NCBI GenBank assembly: GCA_004009845.1
Contig: RMBW01000011.1
Span: 124,001 to 188,000 of the forward strand
Source of the DNA: Davidsoniella eucalypti
Lineage: Eukaryota > Ascomycota > Sordariomycetes > Microascales > Ceratocystidaceae
Reading direction: 5' to 3'
DNA length: 64,000 nucleotides
Part shown: piece after piece, positions 12,308 to 27,512 of the stretch
Layout of the letters: each line of letters opens with the position of its first letter
Numbering within the stretch: position 1 is the stretch's first letter
The notes under the pieces: model-generated
The model's input: only the letters and a program-made list of their open reading frames with translations
The model's database searches: none
What the model was told of the DNA's origin: nothing
Program-made: the position numbers and the translations under genes

Positions 12308-14409
12308 ATGGCTGTTCTGCGTAACATTATTCTCGGCCTTGCTGCCGGAGCCGCCACGGCTCTTGCCACCGACTGCGTAAGTGATACTTTGAAAGCCACA
12401 ACTCAAACAGTCTCGCTTCAGCCATACTAACTCTGCTCTCACAGTCGTCCAACGCGTGCTACGCCGACATTGCCTTGGTCGGCTCGGCCGGTTCGCTGTG
12501 CGTGTCCTTCCTGGCCTCGTCTCACAACCTGACCAGTGACATCCCCGGCGCCTTCGGTGTCTGTGGCTCCAACATTGCTTCGGTCAGCGCTGCCTGCTCT
12601 TGCGTGACTGCCTCGGCCTCGTCCACCTCTGCGGTGCCGACCTACGCCGCCGTGACGACTTCCTCTTCGTCAACTGTTCTGGCCGACACCTATGGCACCA
12701 AGACTTCGTCGTCTGTCATCCTGACCACTGCTGCCTCGTCCAGCCACACCTCGACTTCCGCTGCTACGACTTCCAGCTCTTCTTCCAGCTCGTCGTCTTC
12801 GTCTTCGTCTTCTTCTTCAGTCCCGCTGACGACTGGATACACCTCTAAGGGCGTGACTTCGTCTGCCAACTCGACCACTGTTGCTGCAACCTCGTCTACC
12901 TCGTCTGCTGTCTCTGCTGCCACCACTTCTTCTTCCTCTTCGGCTACCCGGTCGACTGGCTACGGCTCTGTCTCAGCTTCGGTTTCGCACTCTGCTAACT
13001 CCACCGCTGCTACTCTGGCCACTAGTAGCACTTCGGCTTCGTCCAACGTCTCCACTCTGGCTACCTCGGCTTCGCTGACCACCTACCTGTCGACCTCGAC
13101 TGTGTACACCACCAACATCTACACTGTCACCAGCTGCGCTGCCTCTGTCACCAACTGCCCTGCTCACAGCACTACCGTTGTCACTGACGTCGTTGCTGTC
13201 ACTACTACCGTGTGCCCCGTTACCGCTACTGTCGGTGCCACCACTACCACCAAGGCCTCTGCTACCGCTACTACTACCAAGGCCTCTGCTACCGCTACCA
13301 CCACCAAGGCCTCTGCTGCCACTACCTCTGCCGGCAGCTCGACCACCAAGTACACCACTTCGACCATCTACACCACCAACATCTACACTGTCACCAGCTG
13401 CGCTGCCTCTGTCACCAACTGCCCTGCTCACAGCACTACCGTTGTCACTGACGTCGTTCCTGTCACCACTACCGTCTGCCCCGTGACTGCCGCTACTACT
13501 GCCGGCTCTAGCTCTGGCTCTGGTTCCACTACTTCTCTGTACACCACCAAGACCATCTACGCCACCACCGTCGTCACCCTGACTTCGGCCCAGTCGACCA
13601 CCGTCACCACCTCGACCTACGCTGTCGGCACCACCACCGCTGCTGTCACCACCAGCACTGGCGCCGGCTCTTCCAGCGCTACTGGCAAGACCGTCACCCG
13701 CACTGCCAAGTACACTACCGCCGATGAATCAACCACCACCATCACCGGCACCAAGACCGCCACTGTCACTGTCTCCACGGCCAGCTCCATCGTCACTTCG
13801 ACCCACGTCGGCACTGCCACTGTTGTCCTGTCGTACATTGGCTCTTCGTCCACCTCTACCGCCGCTGCTTCGACTGCCGCTGTTTCGACCACCGCCTATC
13901 CCTCTGGCTGGATCACCTCCACCATCTACGCCACTTCGACCTACACCGTCACCAGCTGCGCTGCCTCTGTCACCAACTGCCCTGCCCACAGCACTGCCGT
14001 CTCGACTGGCGTCGTTGCTGTCTCTACCACTGTCATTCCTCCCACCTATGCTTCTAGCACTGCCGTTGGCACTGCCGTTTCTTCCGGCCACTCCACTGCC
14101 TCTAGCACTGGCCTGGTTGGCTACTACTCCAACAGCACCGAGGGCACCTACAACATCCAGAACGTCCAGAAAGTCAGCTCTAGCTCGGCTTCTACTGCTG
14201 TTCTGAGCACTTCTGCCTCGTCTGCCACTACTGCTGTGGCTTCGTCTACTTACCCTGGAGTCACCAGCACCAAGTCTAGCTACAGCTCAACGACCACCTC
14301 CGGCTCGTCTGCCAGTGCTACCAGCTCTGTCGCCACTGCTGGCGCTGCTGGCCTGAAGACCGGCATAGTCGGTGCTATCGTCGCTGCCCTCTTCGCTCTG
14401 CTGATGTAA
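12308..14409 (+). CDS. GPI-anchored Ser/Thr-rich cell-wall protein with Cys repeats
   Basis: This is a secreted wall or adhesin-like protein of about 677 residues in two exons, 12308-12376 and 12445-14409. The 68-nt intron has GTAAGT, a TACTAAC branch site and ACAG. Exon 1 encodes a signal peptide ending ...ATALA. Next comes a small six-cysteine module (Cys 23, 28, 42, 63, 74, 76), then a very long Ser/Thr/Ala-rich stalk. Within the stalk, a block of about 42 residues containing TVTSCAASVTNCPAHST occurs three times, starting near residues 244, 332 and 518. A short TTTKASATA unit is tandemly repeated between copies 1 and 2. The C-terminus, AGLKTGIVGAIVAALFALLM, is a typical GPI-attachment signal. 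The stalk is expected to be heavily O-mannosylated. It does not show a clear canonical CFEM pattern. Its ligand is unknown. Confidence 0.88.
13105..13486 (+). repeat. Internal duplicated coding block (264-nt period)
   Basis: The sequences from 13105 and from 13369 are nearly identical for more than 110 bases at an offset of 264 nt. They encode YTTNIYTVTSC...PAHSTTVVTDVV. A third, more diverged copy begins near 13927. Three short tandem units of about 27 bases encoding TTTKASATA lie at about 13244-13320. Such repeats are known to change copy number in fungal wall genes. Confidence 0.9.
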
Positions 14410-15015
14410 ATCGGTAGCAGTGACGTCGTGCTTTCTAACGCAAACTATGAAGCCCCAATCCTGTCTCTTACACTTCTATCAGGAGTACATTTCTTGCACT
14501 GGGATCGTTTATAACCGCCAGAACAAATATCTTATTCCATCATAGACTGTAGTTTTTTGCAGTTCTATTTCAAACCAACCTCAAGTCACTCTTTTGTTTT
14601 CTTCGAAATTATATTTCAAACACTTTACCTATTTCTTTGTACATAATATATATTTTTTATCTTTGAAGTGCCATACCCCCACAGGGTATTTCATACTTCA
14701 TACTCTTTTTTTTTCTTTTTTCGTTTCTCAACTCTCCTTTGTCGTCCAATATCTTGTTCTTCCCTTACTTTCCTTTGTCCCTTTGTTGCAAAGATCACTT
14801 TTTGGGGGATTTTCCATATATCTACTTACACTTAGAAATACATGCGTTATGAACTCTTTTCTCTACATATCATTTCAAACTATGTGAATATCTCAAACTG
14901 TCTATCAAAACCTGACTTGAACGAATATTGTAATGAAACAAGATGTATATTGAAGTAACGTCCTGCTGCTAGCCTAGAGCAAATATTATATAACCCCAAT
15001 GACGCAATTCAAGCA
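14410..15015. other. T-rich convergent intergenic spacer
   Basis: This spacer separates the 3' ends of the wall-protein gene (plus) and the permease gene (minus). It is rich in T on the plus strand, with many TTTC and TATAT runs, and presumably holds both polyadenylation regions. The 97-codon open frame at 14594 has no recognisable features and was not called. Confidence 0.6.
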
Positions 15016-16839
15016 CTAGTGCCTCTCTACAATAGCTACTACGTTCTTCTTTTCGAGACTCTTTGTGACCGGATTAGGCGCCTGGAAAACCTCCTCGAGT
15101 TCTTCGAGAGTTCTGCCCTTGGTCTCGGGCCAGAAGAAGTAAACGACAATCAGCTCGATTATGTCCCAGACCACAAAGACCAGGTAGAAGTAGGACTTGA
15201 TGTGCAAGAATGCCGGACCAGACGAGTACTGGATGATGATGGAAGACACAGCTGACGCAAAGCAGCCCAGCGACGTTCCCTTGGCTCGCATATTGGTGTC
15301 CAGCGTCTCGGCGATGTACATGCTCTGCAATGGCGTCCAGCCAATCGAAAAGACGATGCCAAACAGAAGCATCAGAGCCACACTCGCATTGGCAGCAGTC
15401 TTGTTGTTACCGGCTGTACCGGAACCGGCAGCTGCGTTAGCGAGAGTGCTGGTTGCCGTCAGTGCCGCAAAACACAGCACGCAAAAAGCCAGTGTGTAGA
15501 TAAGCAGAGGCCGCCGTCCTACAACGTCGGTCAGGCGAGCACCGGTGATGGCCGCGACGAAGCTGAGAACGGGATTGATGGCGTTGATTGACAGGATCTT
15601 CTTTTCGTCGGTGATGCCGGCCGTAGTCAATACCGCGCTCATATAGTACGACGATAGCGAGTTGCCGCTGAGCTGGCCGAAGCAGGCCATGCCGAGTACG
15701 CAGATCAGGCGTCGGCGTGCTGAACGGGTCGCCCAGAGCCCGCGGTAGTCCCACCACGTGTTATCTTCCTCCTTGGTGCTGATCTGGGCCTTCATCTCTG
15801 CCATCTGGAGCCTGACTATGGGATGGCTGGCCTCGCCAGATCCGTGATATTTGGCTAGGATTGCCTCGGCCTCTTCGTAGCGCCCCTTGGATGCGAGCCA
15901 GCGCGGAGATTCGGGCAGAAACAACGCGAAGACTAGGATGATGCCCGAAGTGGCCATCTGTAGCCAAACTGGAATCGTCCATGCCTTGGTTGTCGTTAGA
16001 TATGACGTGCCGTAGACCGTCCAGGACGCGATGATGGAGCCGATATACCAGGTACAGTTGTAGAGACCCGTCAAAGCTATGGTAGACGCAACAGAGCTTA
16101 GTTACAAACACGACGATGACTGGCTGGGCGGTTGAAGGAGAGACACGGCGAGAGAGAGAATGGAGAGCACTTACTTCCGCGCCACTTGGGATGGGACATT
16201 TCACTGGCATATGTCGGGCCGGCAACCGAGCAGAAGCTAACCCCAAACCCTAAGAGGAAACGGCCACCGAGAAACTGGCCGCGGGTGATGGCCAGGGCTT
16301 GTACAACCGTGCCGACGACGACAATCAGAGAGCCCGTGAACATGCCCCATCTGCGGCCTTTGATATCCGAGATTGGCCCGGTGAATGGGAGGGCACTAAG
16401 GGTCCCAATGGGGTACATGGCAAACTATAGGCTGTTTAATACATGGCCAACAGAAGAAGAGAGGTATCTAGATACACTTACAACGATGCCGGTGCTACTG
16501 TCAATAACCTCTTTATGGAAGAACTGTTGATATGAGGTCATGCCGTTTAACCCAGACATGAGACTCCCACTGTTTATCTGGATCAGCCTCTTGGAAGAAT
16601 CCCTGACAGGAAGCATTGCTGACTTCAGACATAACTTACTCGTAACCGTTCATGCATCCATTGAGATAGGATACAAGGAGAACCAGGTAAAGTCGGAATA
16701 AAGACCACGTGAATGGGTTGTATTTGATAGCATCGGCCTCGCTCGAAAGTCTCTTGATCTCCTCAACCGAGCGCCGGTCTGTCTCCGAGACGACCTCATG
16801 GTGAGAAGCTGCCTCGAGCTGTTTCTCGGATAGGGACAT
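15016..16839 (-). CDS. Lactose permease-like MFS sugar transporter
   Basis: This is a sugar porter of the MFS hexose/lactose permease type, about 532 residues, 12 expected membrane segments, in the plasma membrane. I reconstruct four exons, complement(15016-16076, 16175-16424, 16482-16569, 16640-16839). Splicing restores [25 protein letters not shown] and HPKWRGTLTGLYN, all in frame at conserved sugar-porter blocks. Other signatures are [30 protein letters not shown] (the PESPRWL loop), [10 protein letters not shown] and [15 protein letters not shown]. Introns are 98, 57 and 70 nt with GTAAGT donors. The open frame upstream of 16839 starts with TTG, so the ATG at 16839 is preferred. Overall it looks closest to fungal lactose permeases (LAC12/LacpA type). 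Divergent pairing with a LacZ-type beta-galactosidase supports lactose or another galactoside as substrate. Confidence 0.88.
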
Positions 16840-21387
<4,548 letters not shown>

Positions 21388-21529
21388 CAGTTTTATATTA
21401 AAGGCTGATATGTGTATTTATTTTCCACAATATACTTATTCGTGATATATATGTATTTTTATGTCGTTCATGTCGTTTGGATGAAGTTTCCCATTAATCG
21501 TTATTCCTTGATCCTACTATACTACATTC

Positions 21530-22507
21530 TTACAAAAGCTTAGAAATGGCATAATCAACTTCTTTTGTTGTACCAAACAAGAAAGCTCCCTTGTCACCAC
21601 ATCCGCTAGCTGGTGTATCCAAGATACGCTCTCCAGTAGCAGGATTCAATGCCTTGCCACCTACACACTCCATAATGAGTGCCATGGGGAAAAGCTCGTA
21701 AAGAGCACGCAGTTTGGCTTTGGTTCCGGGTGTCACAGGGTTGACATAGACGCCATGGCCCTTGACTAAGATGTGTACGACATCGGGGACTAGACCTCCC
21801 GCATACCGTAGTGTATACCCCTCGGAAATATAGTGTTGGATGAGCTGTGCATACTTGCCGTTTTCCTTCGCACAGCGCAGATTGGCCGGCGAGAAGTAGC
21901 GCGTCTTGAACGGAGCATCCAATAACTTGATATTCGAACGCAATATTTCCACCTTGAGATCTGCCCCTGTTCCTGTCAGCCCAACATCGAAGCATAACGG
22001 GGCCATACCCGGGACACGAACGGCGACAACAGCCGTAGTGCGTGGGCCGAAGACTCCGAGAATAGAAGCTACTTGTTTGCTGCTAGGATCAACTCCAACA
22101 GCTGTAGCACCATCCCAAACGCCATAGATGGCGCCCACCGTCCAATTCGGTGCGATGATAGAAGAGCCGTCGAGAGGGTCAAAGGCAATAGTGTACTGTT
22201 CATCCTCCTTCGCAGCGGCTGTTTGCGCGCGCTCGACTGGGTCTTCTTCGCTGGAAACGGTAGTCACAGCGGGGCAAGAGCTGAGTAGTTCCCGGATGGC
22301 ATTCTCCGCAGCAACATCGACGTTTAGCTGGTCATCACCGAACGAGTTGGCTCCACCGGCCAAAGTCACGTGATGTGCCTGGCGCAAGACATCTGCAACT
22401 GAAGCAACACTGCGCAGCAATGTCGGGATCACAGAGGTAAATAGTTCGCTTCGTTCAGCAGGAGGCGTGAGTTGCAGCAGGTCAACGAGATCGATGTTAG
22501 CAGACAT
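21530..22507 (-). CDS. Sedoheptulose-1,7-bisphosphatase-like enzyme (FBPase class I family)
   Basis: This intronless 325-residue sugar bisphosphatase probably dephosphorylates sedoheptulose-1,7- or fructose-1,6-bisphosphate in the cytosol. The metal and substrate motifs of the inositol-phosphatase/FBPase fold are intact. SSEEDP provides the first acidic metal ligand and AFDPLDGSSII the DPLDGSS metal site, followed by NWTVGAIYGVWDG. Near the C-terminus, MECVGGKALNPATGERIL is the substrate-pocket block. The form DPLDGSSIIAPNWTVG resembles the fungal SBPase-like subgroup rather than gluconeogenic Fbp1; that distinction is from family memory. Its 3' end faces the beta-galactosidase, 142 bases away. 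The upstream region holds a TGAGTCA site (22734-22740) and a CCAAT box. Confidence 0.82.
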   Translation of the reverse strand: MSANIDLVDLLQLTPPAERSELFTSVIPTLLRSVASVADVLRQAHHVTLAGGANSFGDDQLNVDVAAENAIRELLSSCPAVTTVSSEEDPVERAQTAAAKEDEQYTIAFDPLDGSSIIAPNWTVGAIYGVWDGATAVGVDPSSKQVASILGVFGPRTTAVVAVRVPGMAPLCFDVGLTGTGADLKVEILRSNIKLLDAPFKTRYFSPANLRCAKENGKYAQLIQHYISEGYTLRYAGGLVPDVVHILVKGHGVYVNPVTPGTKAKLRALYELFPMALIMECVGGKALNPATGERILDTPASGCGDKGAFLFGTTKEVDYAISKLL

Positions 22508-22851
22508 GATAACTAACAGTCAGTGGCCGGAATGGAGGAAAGATAGCGAGGCGAGCCGTAAATGAGAGAAGGCGACAAAGATAGAAGATCCAACTATGCA
22601 GGTTTCAAATCTAAGCCAAATGCTGAATTTCCCAATGTAATGCGAAAGTGGAGAGGTAAATGCAGTAGATTTGCTTCCCCACGGTCCAATTAAGTGCCGT
22701 GCCCAGTCACATTACGGAGTGGGTGGTTTTTGCTGAGTCAGACAAAAAAGTCACCCCCACATTTCACCCATGTATGCCAAGCCAAGGGGAGAGGGTCTTA
22801 GCCACAAACCCGGACTTGGTTCCCGTCTAATATTAGGGGTTAGGGTTAAAG
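22508..22851 (-). promoter_or_regulatory. Promoter region of the sugar bisphosphatase gene
   Basis: This 344-base spacer runs from the SBPase start to the stop of the transcription-factor gene. It contains CCAAT near 22686, the Gcn4/AP-1 type heptamer TGAGTCA at 22734-22740, and a telomere-like GGGGTTAGGGTT at 22836-22847. The heptamer suggests possible control by a Gcn4/Cpc1-type bZIP, but only by motif. Confidence 0.5.
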
Positions 22852-25280
22852 CTAGCTGGCACTGTACAGTGGCACTGGCTTAGGCCATCTGACATCATAG
22901 CCAGGACTTCCCACACTCTTGCTACTACTACCGCTGCTGCTGATGCTTTCGCTTCTAGTTCCCACAAGCAATCGATCCGTCGTAGTAAGGCCGATACCCG
23001 GTGATAGCGACATCGATTGAGAGTCCGTGGCAGCCCAGAGACCGTTGAAGGCACGTAAGCCGACACCGTCATGAAGAGCGCGGAACCACACAAAGCGTTC
23101 TAGCAGTTGGCGCATATCGTCCCATTGGCGCGGAGGAGACAGTCGCCGCCACATACGGTGCATCCAAGAACGTCCATCAACGTCGAACACAGCCAGCGCA
23201 CCAACAATCAATGCCCAGATGAGTAAATCGCGTCTGTCCGAGTCTAGCTGTGGCACAACGTCGCTTTCGTCGACAACATCCGGTGGTTTTATAGCTACTA
23301 GTGCAATCCGCAGGTTGTGGGCTAAGAATGGGTATCGTACGCGAGTTCCGGGCAGTGGATATGTCGTAGCAAGAACTGCCAAGAGGGTCAGACGAATACA
23401 CTCGTCGTGTTCGTTTGGAAGCTCGTCGTTGAGCTGCAGCAGGCGATACTGCACCGATGCGTTATATTCTTGAAATTCGGAATCAGTAAGCTTCGGGGCA
23501 CTGGAGTTGTGGACAGCATTGACGCGAGCTGAGAGGATGTACATGTCCTCAAAGACGGTAACTAGGCGTTGGTCTTGGATGGCTACGCTACTGGTGGGTT
23601 CCAGTAACGGCGATGAGGCTGTTGAAAAATGAATGCCTGGCGGTAATGGTCGTAGGTGCATGCTTTTATATGACACCGGGCCGGTGATGAAATTGGACTG
23701 AGCGCCCGAATCCAAGCTCCATCCCAGATCAAAGCGGCCCAGCTTGATATGCATCTTTGCATTATTGCGGAAACCATCGAGACCTCCACGCAAGCTGACA
23801 ATACGGCAAAGACCGTTAAAATGACTTCTTGCAGAGTTCTCATCGCCAAGCATATCAGCTACGACGATGAGCGACAGAACGGCTGCCACAGTGCTGTTAC
23901 TGGGACTTCCTGTGGCTGTTTCCGTCTCCAACCGTGCGTGCAAAGCTTGCAAAGAAGCGACCACATGGGTGTAGATAGACTTTCCGTGTTTTCGGCCATG
24001 CAACACATTTCGAACACCGAGCATCAAGGCCAGCGATGCATGGAGATAAGAAGGGTCTTCGAAAAGCCAGGAGAACCACACAGTATTGCTAGGCCCGAAG
24101 TCAACAAACATGGTGGTAGGGTAGACCATATGATGAGCGACAGTAAAGACTACGTGAAACATATTAGCAAATATCTCGGTAATCAAGTACAAAGATCGCG
24201 AGAATAGCCCGGTAGACTCCGGCCCTGTCAGTAGAGTCCGTCCGACAAACGCCACAGGGTCCCAGTAGCTATAGAAACCAGCCCCAGCTAACGACAGTGA
24301 TTGGTCGATATGCACGGATTGTGCGCTGGCAAGAGAAAAGAGGGTATATCAAGGACAAATCAAAGGAGAAAAGGCTTACAAGTGTGGATAATCTCGTGGT
24401 TGTCGGCACTGAGCATTTCTGCGAATGGCATCAGGGAGACATCGCTAGACAAGGCCAAAGGCGGCGTACGAGCAGCATAAGCAGTAGCAACAACGGCGGC
24501 TTCGATTTCTGGAGTTTGAGCACGGGCACGATACGTGACGCTTTGTTGATCCGTCATCTCCAGCGGCCCGTCGGGATATATAGCTGTTCGTGTACGTATG
24601 GGCAACATGCCGAAGAAATTTTCAGAGGCGTCAGGGTCGTCAGAATCTGTAGCTGGCGACAGCGATGATGCTGCGATAGAAGAGAACTTGCGGCTCATCG
24701 ACGATGACTCCGACACAGGCGAGAACAGGCTGGCAAAGCTGGCGATGGTATCAGGATCAAATATCAAATCCGTAGAGCCCGAGGGCCTTGACAGCTCATC
24801 GGCGCCGTCCATTCCTCGAATTGGTTTTGCCTTGGCCGTGCCGCCAGCCCGGCCCTTTGCTCTGGGATTGGCATGTGATCTGCGATTTGGAGCAGCGATA
24901 GGCACGACGTCATCAGTTTCGATAGATTCATGGACAGTCGCAAAGCTGGGCGAGGCTTTGTTGGCCTGGGACTCGGTGCGCCTACGGGCAACGGTTCGTC
25001 TACGAGCTGAGGCCTTTGGCCTTGATGAGCCAGAAGCTGGCTTAGAGCTTGTGCTGCCGGTGCTACCACCGACATTGGATACTTCGACGATGGCATCAAC
25101 GTCACTGGACTCTGGAGCTTCTGCCGCTGAAGATGAAGCGCCAGCACTGCTAGAGCCTGTGGCGTCGTCAGGCTTTGCCTTGGTGTTCTTGCCCTTCATG
25201 CATTGACTACGGATAGTGCGGCGGTCATCGCGCCGGGTCTGGCCGCGATTATCAGTGACGATAAACTGGAAGCCTGCCAT
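22852..25280 (-). CDS. Fungal-specific transcription factor-like protein
   Basis: This is a nuclear-regulator-like protein of about 778 residues in two exons, complement(22852-24287, 24380-25280), joined across a 92-nt intron. The donor is GTAAGC and the in-frame acceptor is TTAG at 24288-24289. A better-looking CAG acceptor further upstream would give a stop. The N-terminus, FIVTDNRGQTRRDDRRTIRS, is the short basic block that opens many fungal-specific transcription-factor-domain proteins lacking a Zn2Cys6 finger; no Cys6 cluster is present. Residues 30-200 are Ser/Ala/Pro-rich and low complexity. The C-terminal 480 residues form the helical regulatory-like half (DPVAFVGRTLL..., LMLGVRNVLHGRKHG). 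The DNA target is unknown. Proximity to the lactose pair makes a regulatory role possible but untested. Confidence 0.7.
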
Positions 25281-26406
25281 ATTGCGCTGTCAAGCGGGAG
25301 GCTTCTTCTTTGTTTATTTTCTAGACTTGCTGCGTCTATCGCAACACCAATAGATGGTAATCCCGGGTAGGCTCGTATGCACAATTTAGCGGACGCGATG
25401 CTGCGGTGCAGTATGAGATGTATGGGACAGATGTGATCCGAGAGGTTCTTGTCCCACCTCTATAAAAAATTAAATTATAAAAAAAAAAGTAACAGCCGGA
25501 TGCAGTGTCCAGATGCTGATGCTGGCTGGGCCGTTCCGTGAGATGTCACTGTAGTCGGACTGTAGTCGGGTCTGCCAAATTCTATAACTGGGGTGTTACG
25601 ACGGCACAGAATGCGTTGTCGGGCTGTTTGGTGGTCAAGAGCGACGTATTGACTAGCTGGCTAGCAGTGATGTGGTAATTACAGCAAGTGAAACAAAAAT
25701 GGCAGCGGCTTCTGCGGTGGCTGTCTGTCGCCAGAAGAAGATTGATTGTGTACGGTCAAGTCAAGGTGTAGATGGATGGATGGATGAATGGAAGGGTGGA
25801 GATGGCAAATGCGACCGCGGGTTGGAGTGCAAGAGAGCAAGTAGAAGGCTGGCTGGCCCTCTGTAGTGGTAATATATGTAGATAGTGGGCGAGTGTCGTC
25901 AATGCAGATATGTAGACAAGTGTTATCGATGGTGTGAGGACGAACGAGAGGCGATTGAAAGGTGAGACGGGGCAAATGGATGGTTTTGTGAGCAGAACAG
26001 AGAAGGTTAAGAGCGATATAGTTTTAATGTGATGGGTATATGGTGGGTGATCTTTAGCGCTGGGTTGGATTTTTTGGTGTGTCCAACAGGCGAAATATCT
26101 GTGCAGAAGGAAGCTCTAAGCACTAATATATGTACTTTATAACGAGTTTATAAATGGCAGATAAATACTTGGAAGCGAGCATGAACTCAGGAAGGAAGAA
26201 GAGAAAAAAAACATGGGGGAGGGGAAGCGAAAAGCAAAGAAAAAATGAAGAAAAAGCAAACAATATCACTCCAGCCAAGGTCAGACGCCCGATCAATCAA
26301 GTCAACGAAACCCCAAGACAGTCTCTCAGCTTTGGAAACGAAACGAAGGGCCCGCTCAGACTTGTCATGATATCAAAGATGCAATAAACTACTAATAAGT
26401 GCTAAG
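25281..26406. other. Intergenic region
   Basis: No gene is supported. The first part is the promoter side of the transcription-factor gene. A GATG-type tandem (GATGGATGGATGGATGAATGG) lies near 25770-25790, followed by purine-rich, AT-rich sequence near 26180-26260. The 64- to 98-codon frames here look random. Confidence 0.55.
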
Positions 26407-26889
26407 CTATGGGCTACGTAAAGAACTAAAAGCTCCAGCGGGCGGGAAAGGAATTACAGTAGAGTCCGGGGGCCTGGGCAACGAAAAACAGAAAACATGG
26501 GGGTCCAGGCTTCTATCTCGTTGGGTTACTCCAATCGCATCGGTCGACCTGAAGTCATAGTCAGGATTGCGTCTCACAAATGCAAGTGCAATGGAAGAGA
26601 CTAGAACGCAAACGCCTAGCGGAATATTCCCCAAATAAGCTGCCATTGCCGCAGCCGTTGAAAAGGAGACAGACACATAGTGTTGTAACTTGTACAGGTC
26701 CCATCCCCATTCTTTCAGCCTAAAGTATCCCCAACTTTCTGCTTCACCAAGCCACCTGCTGATTAGAATTAGCGTCAAAATTCCTAGTCAATGAGAAAAC
26801 TTGTTGGCCTATTGGTCACTGTAGAACAGCACAGAGAAAACCCCAAAAATCCCACTTGTGGCGTCGGCTTTCAGTTCAGGGTTCTCCAT
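26407..26889 (-). CDS. Possible small multi-spanning membrane protein (structure unresolved)
   Basis: A minus-strand frame carries WGYFRLKEWGWDLYKLQHYV, two hydrophobic segments (AAAMAAYLGNIPLGVCVLVS... and onward) and RRNPDYDFRS, which reads like real protein. It has no ATG in a sensible place, only TTG at 26778. Upstream, an ATG at 26889 opens MENPELKADATSGIFGVFSV, which could be the first exon. Joining the two in frame needs either a 36-nt intron (GTGACC...CTAG, unusually short) or a donor further upstream at an AAGTGGGA site (about 70 nt). I do not recognise the family. It may be a small ER or organelle membrane protein, a pseudogene, or chance. The C-terminal part after NPDYDFRS may also be intronic. 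Confidence 0.35.
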
Positions 26890-27512
26890 GTAACCCTAGT
26901 CCGCTTACAAATTGACAACAGAACAGAAACGAGTTGTGTCCACTGACAGAAATGTATAAAGATTGCTGTGTTGTTGTCACAATGGTGTCGCTTTGGTTCC
27001 TCGTCTGCTGACGAGATTCCTTCCATATCATGCGGTCGTCATTGTCAGACATATGTATACCATCCCATTGTACTTAGATGGACTCTACAATGCAATATTC
27101 AGGGTCTGAGAACATTCTATTTCTCAAATTAGTTTCATCATAACCTTTTGGAGATATCCCCTTGTCCTTCAACTCCAGGGTAGGCGTTTATAAAGCTGTA
27201 TATATCGATACAATGTGATGGTTGTGACATGGGAGAAAGTAAATGGAAAGTCTGTGTGACACACTACATTTGTTTATTAACCTTTATAAACAGAAGATTA
27301 TAGAACACAGGGAAGTTGCAATTTTATTGGAATAAACAGCACAACGTAAACACTATACAAGTCAAAAAATATATAGCTAAACAACGGTGGTATATAATTG
27401 CCATCAAAATTAAAATATTATTTTAGAGTGGTGGATCATGATGACTCTGATCATGTACTTCTTAATAGTTGCTCTTGATACGACCGGGAATGTAGAACCT
27501 CACAAATGCGCG
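26890..27512. other. Intergenic region
   Basis: This is AT-rich sequence between the doubtful membrane-protein gene and the 207-residue gene. No coding, RNA or repeat feature is supported. Confidence 0.5.

Noticed and set aside
12973..13431. Antisense Gly/Ser-rich open frame within the wall-protein gene
   Set aside because: It is a shadow of the repetitive Ser/Thr coding strand, and its repeats mirror those of the real gene.
24598..25206. 202-codon plus-strand frame opposite the transcription-factor exon
   Set aside because: It is antisense to a well-supported exon; its Ala/Leu/Ser-rich composition is a complement artefact.
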